From Lachnospiraceae bacterium (GTDB lineage: Bacteria > Bacillota > Clostridia > Lachnospirales > Lachnospiraceae), in the NCBI GenBank assembly GCA_017463225.1, contig JAFTPO010000014.1:80525-144524 (forward strand): a stretch of DNA of 64,000 nt, read 5' to 3'. Both the position numbers and the translations under genes were made by a program. Positions 36,375 through 46,571 of this stretch are shown here, piece by piece. The notes beneath the pieces are model-generated. The model had not been told where the DNA came from and ran no database searches. It saw only the letters and a list, made by a program, of their open reading frames with translations. Every line of letters begins with the position of its first letter. Positions within the stretch are counted from its first letter, which is position 1.

Positions 36375-37628
36375 ATGGCAGAAGCGTATTATATAGGCAT
36401 GGATCTATGTTCAGATTCCACACAGATAAGCTTTTATAATGATATAAAGCGTGAGCCTGAGACAGTTAACCAATTAAATAACAAGGAAACCTATATGATG
36501 CCTAATATCCTGTTCTTTAGTGAGGAGACAGGAGATTGGTATGTGGGCTCTGAGGCATCCGAGGCCAGATTCAAGGAGAAGGGAAGAATCCTTGACGAGC
36601 TGTATAAGAATGCAGGAAGCGAGGAGGTTGTTGAGGTTGCAGGTATGAAATATACCTACAGACAGCTTTTCCTTAAGATGTTAAAGATGCACGTAGATTC
36701 CTTCCTGTACAGATATGAGGGAGCTACTGTAAAGAAGCTGGTCATTACCATTCCTGAGTACAACAAGGATTTGTTCAGGGTTGTGGCTCATTTCTACAAG
36801 GAGCTTAATGTTCCTAAGGAGTGTGTGGAGATTACCAGTCATTTGGACAGTGGTCTTTACTACATCTTTAATCAGAGCAGTGAGTTAAGAACCAACAGCG
36901 TTGCATTGTTTGACTATAGCGCTGATGGATTAAATTATTATCGTATAGATATAAGCAAGGGAAAGAATCCTGAGACAATAACAGTTATCCATGAAGATTA
37001 CACAGAGAACTTTAATATGGCTCTCTTTGGCAATGATAATCTGTTTATGGATACAACCTTTGCTAAGATAGTTGACCAGGAGATGAAGAAGACCTATATA
37101 TCTGCAGTGTTCCTAACCGGTTTAGGATTCTCAGAGAAGTGGATGAATAAGTCAAGAAATATCCTGTGTCAGGGAAGAAGAGTTTTCGCAGGTCAGAATA
37201 TTTACACCAAGGGAGCCTGCTACAAGGCTGTTGGTGGAGAGTACGAGGAGTTCTACAAGAAGTATTTTGTGGAAACCAAGGAGAATGTTATCTTTGACGT
37301 TGGTATTAGCAGCGCCGAGGAGGATGGAGAGTTTATTCCTATAGCCTACGGCGGACGCCAGTGGTATAACATTCACGGTATGATTAAGGTAATACTTGAT
37401 GATACCGACAGTATTACTCTGGTTTATAAGAGTAGAAAAAGTGAGACAGAAATCAGGGAGACAGTTAAGCTTCACGGTATACCAAAGAGGCCTAACAAGA
37501 CATCCAGATTTTCTATTGAAGTTGAGTTTGAAAACCCTAATAGAGGAGCAGTAATCATTAAGGATATTGGTTTTGGAAAGCTATTCCCAACTACCAATAA
37601 GGTTTATCGTAAGGAGTTTGAGGTTTAA
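36375..37628 (+). CDS. Hsp70/actin-fold ATPase-like protein (DUF5716-like)
   Basis: A 417-residue protein with an Hsp70-type plan. Residues 1 to about 310 hold degenerate forms of the actin-fold motifs: YIGMDLCSDSTQISFY for phosphate 1, VALFDYSADGLNYYRI for phosphate 2 and AVFLTGLGFSEKWM for the adenosine loop. The last about 100 residues are beta-rich with TSRFSIEVEFENPNRGAVIIKD, like a substrate-binding beta domain. The helical lid of DnaK is absent. It is 19 bases after the solenoid gene, with an AGGAGGT box. The weak glycine content of the phosphate loops leaves open whether it hydrolyses ATP. A client-holding or filament-like role with the solenoid partner is inference. Confidence 0.75.
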   Translation: MAEAYYIGMDLCSDSTQISFYNDIKREPETVNQLNNKETYMMPNILFFSEETGDWYVGSEASEARFKEKGRILDELYKNAGSEEVVEVAGMKYTYRQLFLKMLKMHVDSFLYRYEGATVKKLVITIPEYNKDLFRVVAHFYKELNVPKECVEITSHLDSGLYYIFNQSSELRTNSVALFDYSADGLNYYRIDISKGKNPETITVIHEDYTENFNMALFGNDNLFMDTTFAKIVDQEMKKTYISAVFLTGLGFSEKWMNKSRNILCQGRRVFAGQNIYTKGACYKAVGGEYEEFYKKYFVETKENVIFDVGISSAEEDGEFIPIAYGGRQWYNIHGMIKVILDDTDSITLVYKSRKSETEIRETVKLHGIPKRPNKTSRFSIEVEFENPNRGAVIIKDIGFGKLFPTTNKVYRKEFEV

Positions 37629-38461
37629 TGTCAAAGGTTATATTATGTACAACTAAAGAGGCATCTCATCCCTTCATATTTCTTAACACCAAGATGGAGG
37701 TTAATAATTATGAGGAGCTGTGTTTTTACATCTACAATAACACTGTGCTCATAAGTAAGTCCTCTCTGTCAGACAAGCTTTTTGACTGGATAAGAGATGA
37801 GATTGGTATGCCGGAGCTTGCAGCTAAGCTTACAGCCTTGTCAAATAAGACTCTTTTTGCTCAGGACCTTCTGGTGGAGATACTTAACGCCGGAGATTAC
37901 TACGAGCCGGAGGAGATAAAGACCTATGTAGAGGCATGGCAGAAGTATAGAAAGCTTTCAGCCAGTCAGCGTAAGAAGCTTAAGGCAGATGGATATCTTG
38001 GCTATAGAAGATATATTAAGGCAGCTTCAATATATGATGATATTATCGAGAACAGAAGCGAGCTTTTAGACAGAAACTTTATGGGCAATGTTTACCATAA
38101 TAGAGCAGTTGCAGCCGCAAATAATTTGGATGTGGAGGATGCTAAGGCGTATTTCTTAAAGGCCTACGAGCTTAACAATAACGATGAGTCCCTGAAGGGC
38201 TATCTTATGGTTTTTGCCTCCCAGAATGACTCTATCTCCATAAAGCAGGAGATGAGAAAATATGATTTGGGCGACGATAATTTCGAGAATCTTATGCTTG
38301 AAATCGGCGATGCCAATGACGATGTTAGAGAGATGACAATATACTCTATGCTTCAGAGAGCTATCTATAATCGTATGAACAAGGATATGATAGATTACGA
38401 CAAGCGTATGGATATAATCTTAGGACAGCTGAAGGATGAGTTTAGAGAGCAGGCGATTTAA
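37628..38461 (+). CDS. Helical-repeat (TPR-like) protein of unknown function
   Basis: 277 residues without membrane helices. The first about 60 residues are mixed alpha/beta (MSKVILCTTKEASHPFIFL), the middle is helical, and about 155-215 contain a recognisable TPR-like pair (NFMGNVYHNRAVAAANNLDVEDAKAYFLKAYELNN, given here in outline). Its ATG overlaps the stop of the Hsp70-like gene by one base and its own stop overlaps the next ATG by one base (TAATG both times), so the operon is translationally coupled. It resembles a co-chaperone or adaptor by context. I do not recognise the family. Confidence 0.65.
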   Translation: MSKVILCTTKEASHPFIFLNTKMEVNNYEELCFYIYNNTVLISKSSLSDKLFDWIRDEIGMPELAAKLTALSNKTLFAQDLLVEILNAGDYYEPEEIKTYVEAWQKYRKLSASQRKKLKADGYLGYRRYIKAASIYDDIIENRSELLDRNFMGNVYHNRAVAAANNLDVEDAKAYFLKAYELNNNDESLKGYLMVFASQNDSISIKQEMRKYDLGDDNFENLMLEIGDANDDVREMTIYSMLQRAIYNRMNKDMIDYDKRMDIILGQLKDEFREQAI

Positions 38462-39825
38462 TGGGATTATTAGATAAGTTTAAGGCTTACCTTAACGAGG
38501 AGGATCCGGGGGACTACCAGGAGGTAGAGGAAGGGTTAGCTTCGCCCCAGTCTGAGGAGGAGTCTGTAGAATCTGATGAGGATATGGATTTATCCCTAGA
38601 GGATGATATGGATGAGGAATCAGAGCAGGATGGGAAGCCGGTTAAGAAGTTCACTTGGGGCGCGAAGCTAAAGAATGCTTTAGCTGCAATGTCCAAGAAG
38701 AAGTCAAAGCTGAATATGGATGACCAGGATGTTATAGAAGAGGTTCGCCAGACCAAAACTGTTAACGCCGAGATTAAAGCTGTTCAGGATTTCTGTGAAC
38801 AGCTTGTTGATGTGTCCTACCATATGGAGGATCTCAAAAGAGAGTATCAGGTGGTTACCAGCTACCTTACAGACATACAGAGAATCGAGGAGCTGCCTAT
38901 TGAGATGGCTAACGATTTGATAGACAATGCCAAGCACATTGAGATGCTTGACAAAAGCAGAAACACCTACCTACAGTCAGAGAATCTCCTTTCCATGGAG
39001 CAGTACAAAACTATTGCAAGACTTGAGGATGAGGTGGTGGATACCATCAAAACTCTAAATGAGATGGAAGTAAGAGATGGTATGTTGAAAAGTGATATGA
39101 GTCACTTAGAGGGTGAGAAGGAATCCCTTAAATATCGGAGAAAAGATTGCGCTGTAGGTGTAGAGAGGCTGAGAGGAGTGCTTGGAACAGTACTGATACT
39201 GTTCTTCATAACAGCGTTGGCTATGATATGGTTTGCACTTACCACCCAGACCAATGTCACTATGTATGCCCTAATACTAGGTGCGGTGGTAATGGTTATA
39301 TTTGCAGCCTGCTATGCCAAGTATGTAGATTATAAAAGAGAGATAAAGGAAGCCGATGCCAAATACAAAAGAGCTGTGTCTCTTCTGAATAAGGTCAAGG
39401 CTAAATATATAAATAACACGAGCACCTTGGATTATATTTATGAAAAGTATGGAGTTCATTCCTCTAAGGAATTGGAGTATATGTGGGCTCAGTATGATAC
39501 TATGAACAAGGATGCTATGAGATATTCACAGGCAAATAATGACTTCCGAGTCTACTGTGACCAGCTGGTTAAAAAGCTGACAAGCATTGGTGTAAAGGAT
39601 CCACTGGTGTGGCCTAAGCAGACCAATGCTCTTATAGACAGACGTGAGATGGTAGAGATTAAACACAGCTTAAATCTTCGTCGTCAGAGTATAAGAGAAA
39701 AGCTAGCAACCTGCGAGAAGATTAGGGATAATGCCAAGATAGCCATAAAGGCATCTGTGGAGCTTAATCCTGCCCTTGAGAGCTTCGTCAAGGAGGTTCT
39801 CACACCATTTAAGGTTAGTATATAA
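38461..39825 (+). CDS. Acidic coiled-coil membrane protein of the Hsp70-like operon
   Basis: 454 residues. Residues 10-60 are very acidic (runs such as SDEDMDLSLEDDMDEESE), 85-235 are predicted coiled coil, two adjacent helices span the membrane at about 238-260 and 268-288, and a second coiled coil follows to about 340. Both ends would be cytoplasmic, giving a hairpin anchor with long cytoplasmic arms. As the last gene of the coupled quartet it could tether the solenoid and Hsp70-like proteins to the membrane; that is inference. No enzymatic motif is seen. valS follows after 30 bases, so read-through into valS is possible. Confidence 0.68.
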   Translation: MGLLDKFKAYLNEEDPGDYQEVEEGLASPQSEEESVESDEDMDLSLEDDMDEESEQDGKPVKKFTWGAKLKNALAAMSKKKSKLNMDDQDVIEEVRQTKTVNAEIKAVQDFCEQLVDVSYHMEDLKREYQVVTSYLTDIQRIEELPIEMANDLIDNAKHIEMLDKSRNTYLQSENLLSMEQYKTIARLEDEVVDTIKTLNEMEVRDGMLKSDMSHLEGEKESLKYRRKDCAVGVERLRGVLGTVLILFFITALAMIWFALTTQTNVTMYALILGAVVMVIFAACYAKYVDYKREIKEADAKYKRAVSLLNKVKAKYINNTSTLDYIYEKYGVHSSKELEYMWAQYDTMNKDAMRYSQANNDFRVYCDQLVKKLTSIGVKDPLVWPKQTNALIDRREMVEIKHSLNLRRQSIREKLATCEKIRDNAKIAIKASVELNPALESFVKEVLTPFKVSI

Positions 39826-39855
39826 ATTAATATATATTTGGAGGATTTAAATATC

Positions 39856-42495
39856 ATGACTAAAGAATTAGAGAAAACCTATGACCCTTCTGCCATAGAG
39901 GGAAGATTATATGACAAATGGGTTGCTAACAAGTATTTCCACGCAGAGGTAGATAGAAGTAAGAAGCCTTTTACTATCGTTATGCCACCACCAAATATCA
40001 CAGGACAGCTCCACATGGGACATGCCCTTGATAATACTATGCAGGATATACTTATAAGATTTAAGAGAATGCAGGGCTACAATGCTCTTTGGCAGCCAGG
40101 TACTGACCATGCAGCTATTGCTACAGAGGTTAAGATTATCGAGCACTTAAGAGAGCAGGGAATCGAGAAGGACGACCTTGGAAGAGATGGTTTCCTTAAG
40201 AGAGCCTGGGAGTGGAAGGACGAGTACGGCGGACGTATCGTTAACCAGCTTAAGAAGCTGGGTTCATCAGCTGACTGGGATAGAGAGAGATTTACCATGG
40301 ATGAGGGCAACAATGCTGCCGTTACCGAGGTATTTACTAAGTTATATGAGAAGGGCTATATATACAAGGGCTCACGTATAGGAAACTGGTGTCCTGTATG
40401 TCAGACCTCTATATCTGATGCAGAGGTTATTCATGAGGAGCAGGACGGCTTCTTCTGGCACATCAACTATCCTGTAGCAGGTGAGGAAGGTAGATTTGTA
40501 GAGATAGCTACTACAAGACCTGAGACATTACTTGGAGATACTGCTGTAGCAGTTAATCCAGAGGATGACAGATATAAGGATATAGTGGGCAAGACTCTTA
40601 TCCTCCCACTTGTAAATCGTGAGATTCCTGTTATTGCAGATTCTTACGTAGATAAGGAGTTTGGAACAGGTGCAGTTAAGATTACACCAGCTCACGACCC
40701 TAACGACTTCGAGGTTGGTAAGAGACATAACCTTGCAGAGATTAATATTATGAATGATGATGCCACTATTAACGCTCTTGGTGGCAAGTATGAGGGTATG
40801 GATCGCTATGAGGCGCGTAAGGCTATGGTTAAGGACCTTGAGGACCTTGGTCTTTTAGTTAAGGTTGAGCCACATAAGCATATGGTTGGTACTCATGATA
40901 GATGTAAGACTACAGTTGAGCCACTTGTTAAGCCACAGTGGTATGTAAAGATGGCTGAGATGGCTAAGCCTGCTAAGGAGGCTGTAGAGAAGGGTGAGCT
41001 TAAGCTTATTCCTGAGCGTATGAATAAGACGTACTATAACTGGCTTGATAACATCAGAGATTGGTGTATATCAAGACAGCTTTGGTGGGGACATAGAATC
41101 CCAGCTTGGTACTGTCAGGATTGTGGTGAGATTATCGTATCTAAGGACACTCCTTGCACTTGTACAAAGTGTAACTCTGCAAACTTAAAGCAGGACGAGG
41201 ATACTCTAGATACTTGGTTTTCATCAGCTCTTTGGCCATTCTCAACCTTAGGCTGGCCAAATGTGGGAGAGGATTACGACTACTTCTTCCCAACAGATGT
41301 GCTTGTAACAGGATATGATATTATCTTCTTCTGGGTAATCAGAATGGTATTCTCATCTATAGAGCAGACTGGAAGATTGCCTTTCCACACTGTTTTATTC
41401 CATGGTCTTGTAAGAGATGACCAGGGTAGAAAGATGAGTAAGTCCCTTGGCAATGGTATCGACCCACTTGAGGTTATTGATAAGTATGGTGCAGATGCAC
41501 TTAGACTTACTCTCATCACAGGAAATGCACCTGGTAATGATATGCGTTTCTACTGGGAGAGAATTGAGGCAAGCCGTAACTTTGCTAATAAGATTTGGAA
41601 TGCTTCAAGATTTATTATGATGAATATTGAAAAGGCTGACATTAAGGATGTTAAGCTTGCTGACTTAACACTTGCAGACAAGTGGATTATGTCTAAGATG
41701 AACGAGCTTGTTAAGGATGTTACTGAGAACATGGAGAAGTATGAGCTTGGTATTGCAGCAGATAAGATTCACAACTTCCTTTGGGAGGAGTTCTGTGACT
41801 GGTACATCGAGATGGTTAAGCCTAGACTTTGGAATGATGATGATGCTACTAAGGCAGCAGCTCTTTACACATTAAAGACTGTTCTTGTTAATGGATTAAA
41901 GCTTCTTCATCCATATATGCCATTTGTTACTGAGGAGATATTCTGTACTCTTACAGACGAAGAGTCTATTATGGTTTCAGATTGGCCTGTATATAATGAG
42001 GAATTAAAGTTTGCAGCTGATGAGAATGCTGTTGATATCATCAAGAACGCAGTTCGTGCTATCCGTAACATCAGAACTGAGATGAATGTTCCACCTAGCA
42101 AGAAGGCTACAGTTTACATGGTATCAGCTAAGAGTGACATTAGGGATATATTCAATGAAAGTAAGAGCTTCTTCGGAACCCTTGCATATGCTGAAAATGT
42201 AATCGTACAGGAGGATAAGACCGGTATTGCAGATGATGCAGTTTCAGTAGTTCTTCATGATGCAGTAGTTTACATGCCATTTGCAGAGCTTGTAGATGTG
42301 GCTAAGGAGATAGAGAGACTTAAGAAGGAAGAGGCAAGACTTGAGGGAGAGATTAAGAGAGCTTCAGGTATGCTTTCAAATCCTAAGTTTGTAGACAAGG
42401 CTCCTGCAGCAAAGGTTGAGGAGGAGAAGGCTAAGCTTCAGAAATACACTGAGACCTTAGAGCAGGTTAAGGAGAGATTAGCACAGTTAGGTTAG
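39856..42495 (+). CDS. valS: Valyl-tRNA synthetase
   Basis: A class Ia aminoacyl-tRNA synthetase of about 879 residues, the normal bacterial length. The HIGH-type motif is in [16 protein letters not shown] and the KMSKS loop in [14 protein letters not shown]. The editing domain ([14 protein letters not shown]), the zinc-like cysteine set CQDCGEI..CTCTKC and the C-terminal coiled-coil arm that touches the tRNA are all present. The frame extends to TTG 39838, but ATG 39856 with TTGGAGG ahead is the proper start. No T-box leader fits in the 30 bases upstream, which is notable because Firmicute valS genes often have one. It is probably expressed from the upstream operon or a promoter inside it. 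Confidence 0.97.
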   Translation: MTKELEKTYDPSAIEGRLYDKWVANKYFHAEVDRSKKPFTIVMPPPNITGQLHMGHALDNTMQDILIRFKRMQGYNALWQPGTDHAAIATEVKIIEHLREQGIEKDDLGRDGFLKRAWEWKDEYGGRIVNQLKKLGSSADWDRERFTMDEGNNAAVTEVFTKLYEKGYIYKGSRIGNWCPVCQTSISDAEVIHEEQDGFFWHINYPVAGEEGRFVEIATTRPETLLGDTAVAVNPEDDRYKDIVGKTLILPLVNREIPVIADSYVDKEFGTGAVKITPAHDPNDFEVGKRHNLAEINIMNDDATINALGGKYEGMDRYEARKAMVKDLEDLGLLVKVEPHKHMVGTHDRCKTTVEPLVKPQWYVKMAEMAKPAKEAVEKGELKLIPERMNKTYYNWLDNIRDWCISRQLWWGHRIPAWYCQDCGEIIVSKDTPCTCTKCNSANLKQDEDTLDTWFSSALWPFSTLGWPNVGEDYDYFFPTDVLVTGYDIIFFWVIRMVFSSIEQTGRLPFHTVLFHGLVRDDQGRKMSKSLGNGIDPLEVIDKYGADALRLTLITGNAPGNDMRFYWERIEASRNFANKIWNASRFIMMNIEKADIKDVKLADLTLADKWIMSKMNELVKDVTENMEKYELGIAADKIHNFLWEEFCDWYIEMVKPRLWNDDDATKAAALYTLKTVLVNGLKLLHPYMPFVTEEIFCTLTDEESIMVSDWPVYNEELKFAADENAVDIIKNAVRAIRNIRTEMNVPPSKKATVYMVSAKSDIRDIFNESKSFFGTLAYAENVIVQEDKTGIADDAVSVVLHDAVVYMPFAELVDVAKEIERLKKEEARLEGEIKRASGMLSNPKFVDKAPAAKVEEEKAKLQKYTETLEQVKERLAQLG

Positions 42496-42504
42496 GAGAT
42501 AATC

Positions 42505-44550
42505 ATGAACAATGAGAAGATTCTAAAAAAGAAGATAGACTTTTATCTTATAACACCTATATTTGTTTCTATGTTTTTACTGCTTGTCTGCGGAGCGTTG
42601 TACTTCGTGGACAGGAGAAGCGCTGTTATAGCAACTGTTGCAGTTGCTCTGGTAATACTTGTGGAGCTTTTAGTCTACGTTGTGACTAAGAGAGCAGTTA
42701 TGCCAACCCTTATATCATTTTCCTTTGAGCAGGGACAGATACAGAAGGAGCTTCTGAAGGAGCTGGCCATACCTTATGCCTTGCTGGATACGGATGGAAA
42801 GATATTGTGGGGCAATACACTTTTCGTAGAAAAGGTTGGAGGTGGTTCTAAAAAGCGTATTCGTAAGAATATATCAACCTTCTTCCCACAGATTGGCACA
42901 GAAGTGTTCAATGCGGAGGGTGTTGTCAATATGGAGCTTGAGTACGAGGGAATTCAGTATATGGCTGAGCTCAAGAAGATACATTTTGACGAGGTTTTCC
43001 AGGATGACGGTGATATAGTGGACCCTAAGGGAGAGGCTATCATAGCATTTTATCTTCACGATGTAACAGAGCTTAAGAAATATAAGCAGGAAAACTACGA
43101 CCAAAAATTAGTTGCAGGACTTATATATATCGATAACTATGATGAGGTTATGGAGAACACAGAGGAGGTTAGACACTCTCTGGTTGAGGCTCTTGTGGAC
43201 AGAAGAATCAACATGTATTTAGCTTCCATAGATGCCATAGGAAAGAAGACAGATAATGATAAGTATCTCTTCGTATGTCAGCAGAAGTATCTTCCTCAGC
43301 TTAAGGATACAAAGTTTGCTATCCTTAGCGAAGTTAAGAGTATAAATGTTGGAAATGAGATTCCTATAACCTTAAGTATTGGTATAGGCTCAGAGACTGA
43401 TAATTTTGCACAGGCCTACGAGTATGCCAGAGTTGCAATAGGTCTTGCTTTAGGACGTGGCGGCGACCAGGCAGTTATTAAGTACGGAGATAAAATATCC
43501 TACTTTGGTGGACAGAGCGCTGGTACAGAGAAGTCTACCCGTGTTAAAGCCAGAGTTAAGGCGCAGGCGTTCAAGGAAATTCTTGAGAGCAAGGAAACTG
43601 TTCTTATTATGGGTCACAAGCGTCCGGATGCAGATGCATTTGGTGCAGCCATAGGAGTATATAGATTTGTTAAGACCTTAGGAAAGAATGCTCACATAGT
43701 GTTAAATGAGGTGACATCAGCTACCAGACCGCTGGTTAACGGTTTTATGGGTAACAGTCTCTATGGAGATGATTTTATCTTAAACAATGAGTATGCTATA
43801 AGTAAGGTTAATTCTACAACTTTGGTAGTTGTAGTTGATGTAAATAAGCCAAGTATGACAGAGTGCGAGGAGTTATTAAGCTTAGCAAGCTCTGTGGTTG
43901 TATTTGACCATCACAGACAGACTAATGAGATCATTGAGAACGCAACCCTTTCATATATTGAGCCATATGCATCATCAGCCTGCGAGATGGTAGCTGAGAT
44001 GCTTCAGTATATTGATGAGAAGGTTAAGATTCGTCAGCAGGAGGCTGATGCCATGTATGCGGGAATTATGATAGACACAGATAATTTCCTTACAAAGACA
44101 GGTGTCAGAACCTTTGAGGCAGCATCATATCTAAGACGTAATGGTGCGGATACGGTAAGAGTTCGTAAGATGTTTAGAAGTGATATAGCTGAGACTAAGC
44201 AGCTGGCTGAGGGTATTATGAATGCAGAGATATTTAAGAATGCATTTGCCCTGTCTACTGTTAAGCCAGATGGTTCAGATGCCCCTACAGTTGTAGCTGC
44301 AAAGGTGGCTAATGAGCTTCTTGATGTGGAAGGAATAAGAGCTTCATTTGTCGTTACAGATAAGGATGGCACAACCTATGTCAGCGCCCGTTCAGTGGAC
44401 GATATAAATGTTCAGGTTATTATGGAGAAGCTTGGCGGAGGCGGACATGCCAATGTGGCAGGTGCTCAGCTTAAGGGCAGTACAGATCAGTTAGCTCTTA
44501 TCCAGATAAAGGAGCTTCTCACTGAGATGTATGAGCAGGGAGATATATAA
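42505..44550 (+). CDS. gdpP: Cyclic-di-AMP phosphodiesterase
   Basis: 681 residues in the full GdpP order. There are two N-terminal helices (about 13-55), a PAS domain (about 75-190), a degenerate GGDEF domain (about 200-345), then DHH (from about 365) and DHHA1 domains. Catalytic motifs are MGHKRPDADAFGAAIG, VVVDVNKP, VVFDHHRQTNE and IDTDNF, and GGGGHANVAGAQL closes the DHHA1 part. It cleaves c-di-AMP to pApA and so affects potassium and osmotic balance and cell-wall stress. It lies in front of rplI and dnaB, the standard order in Firmicutes. ATG is ten bases after the valS stop. Confidence 0.95.
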   Translation: MNNEKILKKKIDFYLITPIFVSMFLLLVCGALYFVDRRSAVIATVAVALVILVELLVYVVTKRAVMPTLISFSFEQGQIQKELLKELAIPYALLDTDGKILWGNTLFVEKVGGGSKKRIRKNISTFFPQIGTEVFNAEGVVNMELEYEGIQYMAELKKIHFDEVFQDDGDIVDPKGEAIIAFYLHDVTELKKYKQENYDQKLVAGLIYIDNYDEVMENTEEVRHSLVEALVDRRINMYLASIDAIGKKTDNDKYLFVCQQKYLPQLKDTKFAILSEVKSINVGNEIPITLSIGIGSETDNFAQAYEYARVAIGLALGRGGDQAVIKYGDKISYFGGQSAGTEKSTRVKARVKAQAFKEILESKETVLIMGHKRPDADAFGAAIGVYRFVKTLGKNAHIVLNEVTSATRPLVNGFMGNSLYGDDFILNNEYAISKVNSTTLVVVVDVNKPSMTECEELLSLASSVVVFDHHRQTNEIIENATLSYIEPYASSACEMVAEMLQYIDEKVKIRQQEADAMYAGIMIDTDNFLTKTGVRTFEAASYLRRNGADTVRVRKMFRSDIAETKQLAEGIMNAEIFKNAFALSTVKPDGSDAPTVVAAKVANELLDVEGIRASFVVTDKDGTTYVSARSVDDINVQVIMEKLGGGGHANVAGAQLKGSTDQLALIQIKELLTEMYEQGDI

Positions 44551-44644
44551 ATTAGGTTGTCATTATGATAGTAAGATTTTAAACTGTCAGGTTATAGATA
44601 TTTAGATAATATTGATGTATTATTTGTTCCAGGAGGTAAGATTG

Positions 44645-45094
44645 ATGAAGGTTATATTATTACAGGATGTAAAAAGCCTTGGAAAAAAGGATGATATAGT
44701 TGATGTTTCAGATGGATATGCAAGAAACTTTGTGCTTCCTAAGAAGCTTGGTTTAGAGGCTACTCCTAAGAACTTAAATGAGCTTAAACTTAAGAAGGCT
44801 CACGAGGATAAGGTAGCTGCTGAGAAGCTTGCGGCTGCTAAGGAGTTGGCAGAGAAGATGAAGGATGAAAGCGTAACTCTTTCTATAAAGGTGGGAGAGG
44901 GCGGAAGAACCTTTGGCGCAGTATCCTCAAAGGAGATTGCTGAGGCTATGAAGAAGGAGCTTGGCTACGACATAGACAAGAAGAAGATAGCTGTAAAGGA
45001 GCCTATTAAGAGCTTAGGAACACATATAGTAGACATTAAGCTTCATACACAGGTAACTGCAAAGTTTAATGTAAAGGTAGTTGAGGGAAAGTAA
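44645..45094 (+). CDS. rplI: 50S ribosomal protein bL9
   Basis: 149 residues, the usual length. The N-terminal domain begins [35 protein letters not shown], the bL9 signature, followed by the long connecting helix (rich in Lys, Ala, Glu) and the C-terminal domain with [14 protein letters not shown]. It binds 23S rRNA domain V at the base of the L1 stalk. A longer frame starts at ATG 44612, but family alignment and an AGGAGGT box fix ATG 44645. The gdpP-rplI-dnaB order is conserved in Firmicutes. Confidence 0.97.
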   Translation: MKVILLQDVKSLGKKDDIVDVSDGYARNFVLPKKLGLEATPKNLNELKLKKAHEDKVAAEKLAAAKELAEKMKDESVTLSIKVGEGGRTFGAVSSKEIAEAMKKELGYDIDKKKIAVKEPIKSLGTHIVDIKLHTQVTAKFNVKVVEGK

Positions 45095-45105
45095 AACACT
45101 GACAG

Positions 45106-45134
45106 ATGCTGTATCCATATAGGATGCAGCATTT
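45106..45134 (+). terminator. Hairpin between rplI and dnaB (weak terminator or processing site)
   Basis: ATGCTGTATCC (45106-45116) pairs with GGATGCAGCAT (45122-45132) around a five-base loop, with one G-U pair. Only three T residues follow, so termination would be partial and would let dnaB be transcribed at a lower level than rplI. Confidence 0.5.
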
Positions 45135-45156
45135 CCCAGCTAGGGAGGTTATATAA

Positions 45157-46515
45157 ATGGACGAGAATAATATAAAGCGAATACAACCTCACAATGTAAA
45201 GGCTGAGAAATCCGTAATAGGTGCTATGCTTATGAAACCGGATGCCATATCTCAGGTAGAGCCATTGCTTGTGAAGGACGATTTCTATATTAAGAAGTAT
45301 GGTATTCTCTATGAGAATATTATTGAGATGTACAACGAGAATATTCCTGTAGATGTTATAACTCTGCCGGAAAGATTAAAGAGCAAGGGTATACCTGAGG
45401 AGGTTGCAGGAAGTGCCACTATAATTGAGATTATTAATGAGGTTCCAACCTCGGTTCACGCCAGGGATTATGCTGTTATAGTTAGAAATAATTCTACACT
45501 GAGAAAGACCATCCAGGTATGTGAGAACACAGCAAAGGATTGTTATATTGGTGGAGACAACGTTGAAACAGTTTTAGAGGATGTGGAGAAGAAAATCTTC
45601 AAGCTGGTTCAAAGTCATGTAAGTGGAACCAAGGAAGAGACTATCAAGGACGTAGTCTTAAAGATAGTAAAGGAGATGGACAAGAATGCGGAGAACAAGG
45701 GTAATGTAACCGGAGTTCCAACAGGCTTTGTTGATCTTGATAACATGCTTACAGGTATGCATGGAGGAGAGTTGCTTTTGGTGGCCGCCCGTCCTGCCAT
45801 GGGAAAGACTGCATTTGTTCTTAATATAGTTCATCATCTGGCCATAAAGAAAAATGTGCCATGCCTCATATATAGTTTGGAGATGAGTAAGGAGCAGCTT
45901 GGAATGCGTATGATGGCCATAGATGCTATGGTCGATTCTAAGGCTATGAAGCTCAGTCATATGCTTACAATGGATGACTGGGATAAGCTTAGTGAGACCA
46001 TGGATGTTATGTCCAATGCTCCTATACATATGGTAGATAATTCATCCATATCTATAGCAGAGCTTAGAACTACAGCCAGAATGTATAAGCAGAATTACGG
46101 TATAGGACTTATTGTTATCGATTACCTTCAGCTTATGAGTAGTTCAAGACCGGTAGAGTCCAGACAGCAGTTTATCTCTGACGTTTCCCGTTCTTTAAAG
46201 AACCTGGCCAGAGAGCTGGAGATTCCTATTATTGCACTGTCACAGTTAAGCCGTGCCGTTGACTCAAGAACTGACCACAAGCCTGTTTTGTCAGACTTAA
46301 GAGAGTCAGGAGCCATCGAGCAGGATGCGGACGTTGTTATGTTCATATACAGGGATGAGTATTATAATCCTGATACTACAACTAAGCCACAGACAGCAGA
46401 GATTATAGTTGCCAAAAACCGTAGTGGAGAGACCGGAAGTGTAGATTTAAGATGGATAGGAAAGTATACTAAGTTTGCTAATCCGGAGAAATTCTATAAG
46501 CCGGAAGGAAAGTAG
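45157..46515 (+). CDS. dnaB: Replicative DNA helicase
   Basis: 452 residues in DnaB order: the N-terminal primase-binding domain starts with PHNVKAEKSVIGAMLM, then comes a linker and a RecA-like motor. Walker A is ARPAMGKTAF (about residues 211-220), Walker B is IGLIVIDYLQLM, and the late LSQLSRAVDSR..SDLRESGAIEQDADVVMFI is strongly conserved. It unwinds the chromosome fork as a hexamer. No intein is present. GGGAGG precedes ATG at normal spacing, and a clear terminator follows the stop. Confidence 0.97.
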   Translation: MDENNIKRIQPHNVKAEKSVIGAMLMKPDAISQVEPLLVKDDFYIKKYGILYENIIEMYNENIPVDVITLPERLKSKGIPEEVAGSATIIEIINEVPTSVHARDYAVIVRNNSTLRKTIQVCENTAKDCYIGGDNVETVLEDVEKKIFKLVQSHVSGTKEETIKDVVLKIVKEMDKNAENKGNVTGVPTGFVDLDNMLTGMHGGELLLVAARPAMGKTAFVLNIVHHLAIKKNVPCLIYSLEMSKEQLGMRMMAIDAMVDSKAMKLSHMLTMDDWDKLSETMDVMSNAPIHMVDNSSISIAELRTTARMYKQNYGIGLIVIDYLQLMSSSRPVESRQQFISDVSRSLKNLARELEIPIIALSQLSRAVDSRTDHKPVLSDLRESGAIEQDADVVMFIYRDEYYNPDTTTKPQTAEIIVAKNRSGETGSVDLRWIGKYTKFANPEKFYKPEGK

Positions 46516-46529
46516 AGCAAAAATTGTCA

Positions 46530-46562
46530 AACCGGTACCTAGTCTTAGGTGCCGGTTTTTTA
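46530..46562 (+). terminator. Rho-independent terminator after dnaB
   Basis: AACCGGTACCTA (46530-46541) pairs with TAGGTGCCGGTT (46546-46557), a 12-bp stem with one wobble pair and a four-base loop, followed directly by a T-tract. Confidence 0.9.
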
Positions 46563-46571
46563 TGCTTACGA

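Noticed and set aside
36375-37628. Hsp70-like protein annotated as DnaK
   Set aside because: It is 417 residues long, lacks the helical lid and the strict DnaK phosphate-loop glycines, and has no grpE or dnaJ neighbour.
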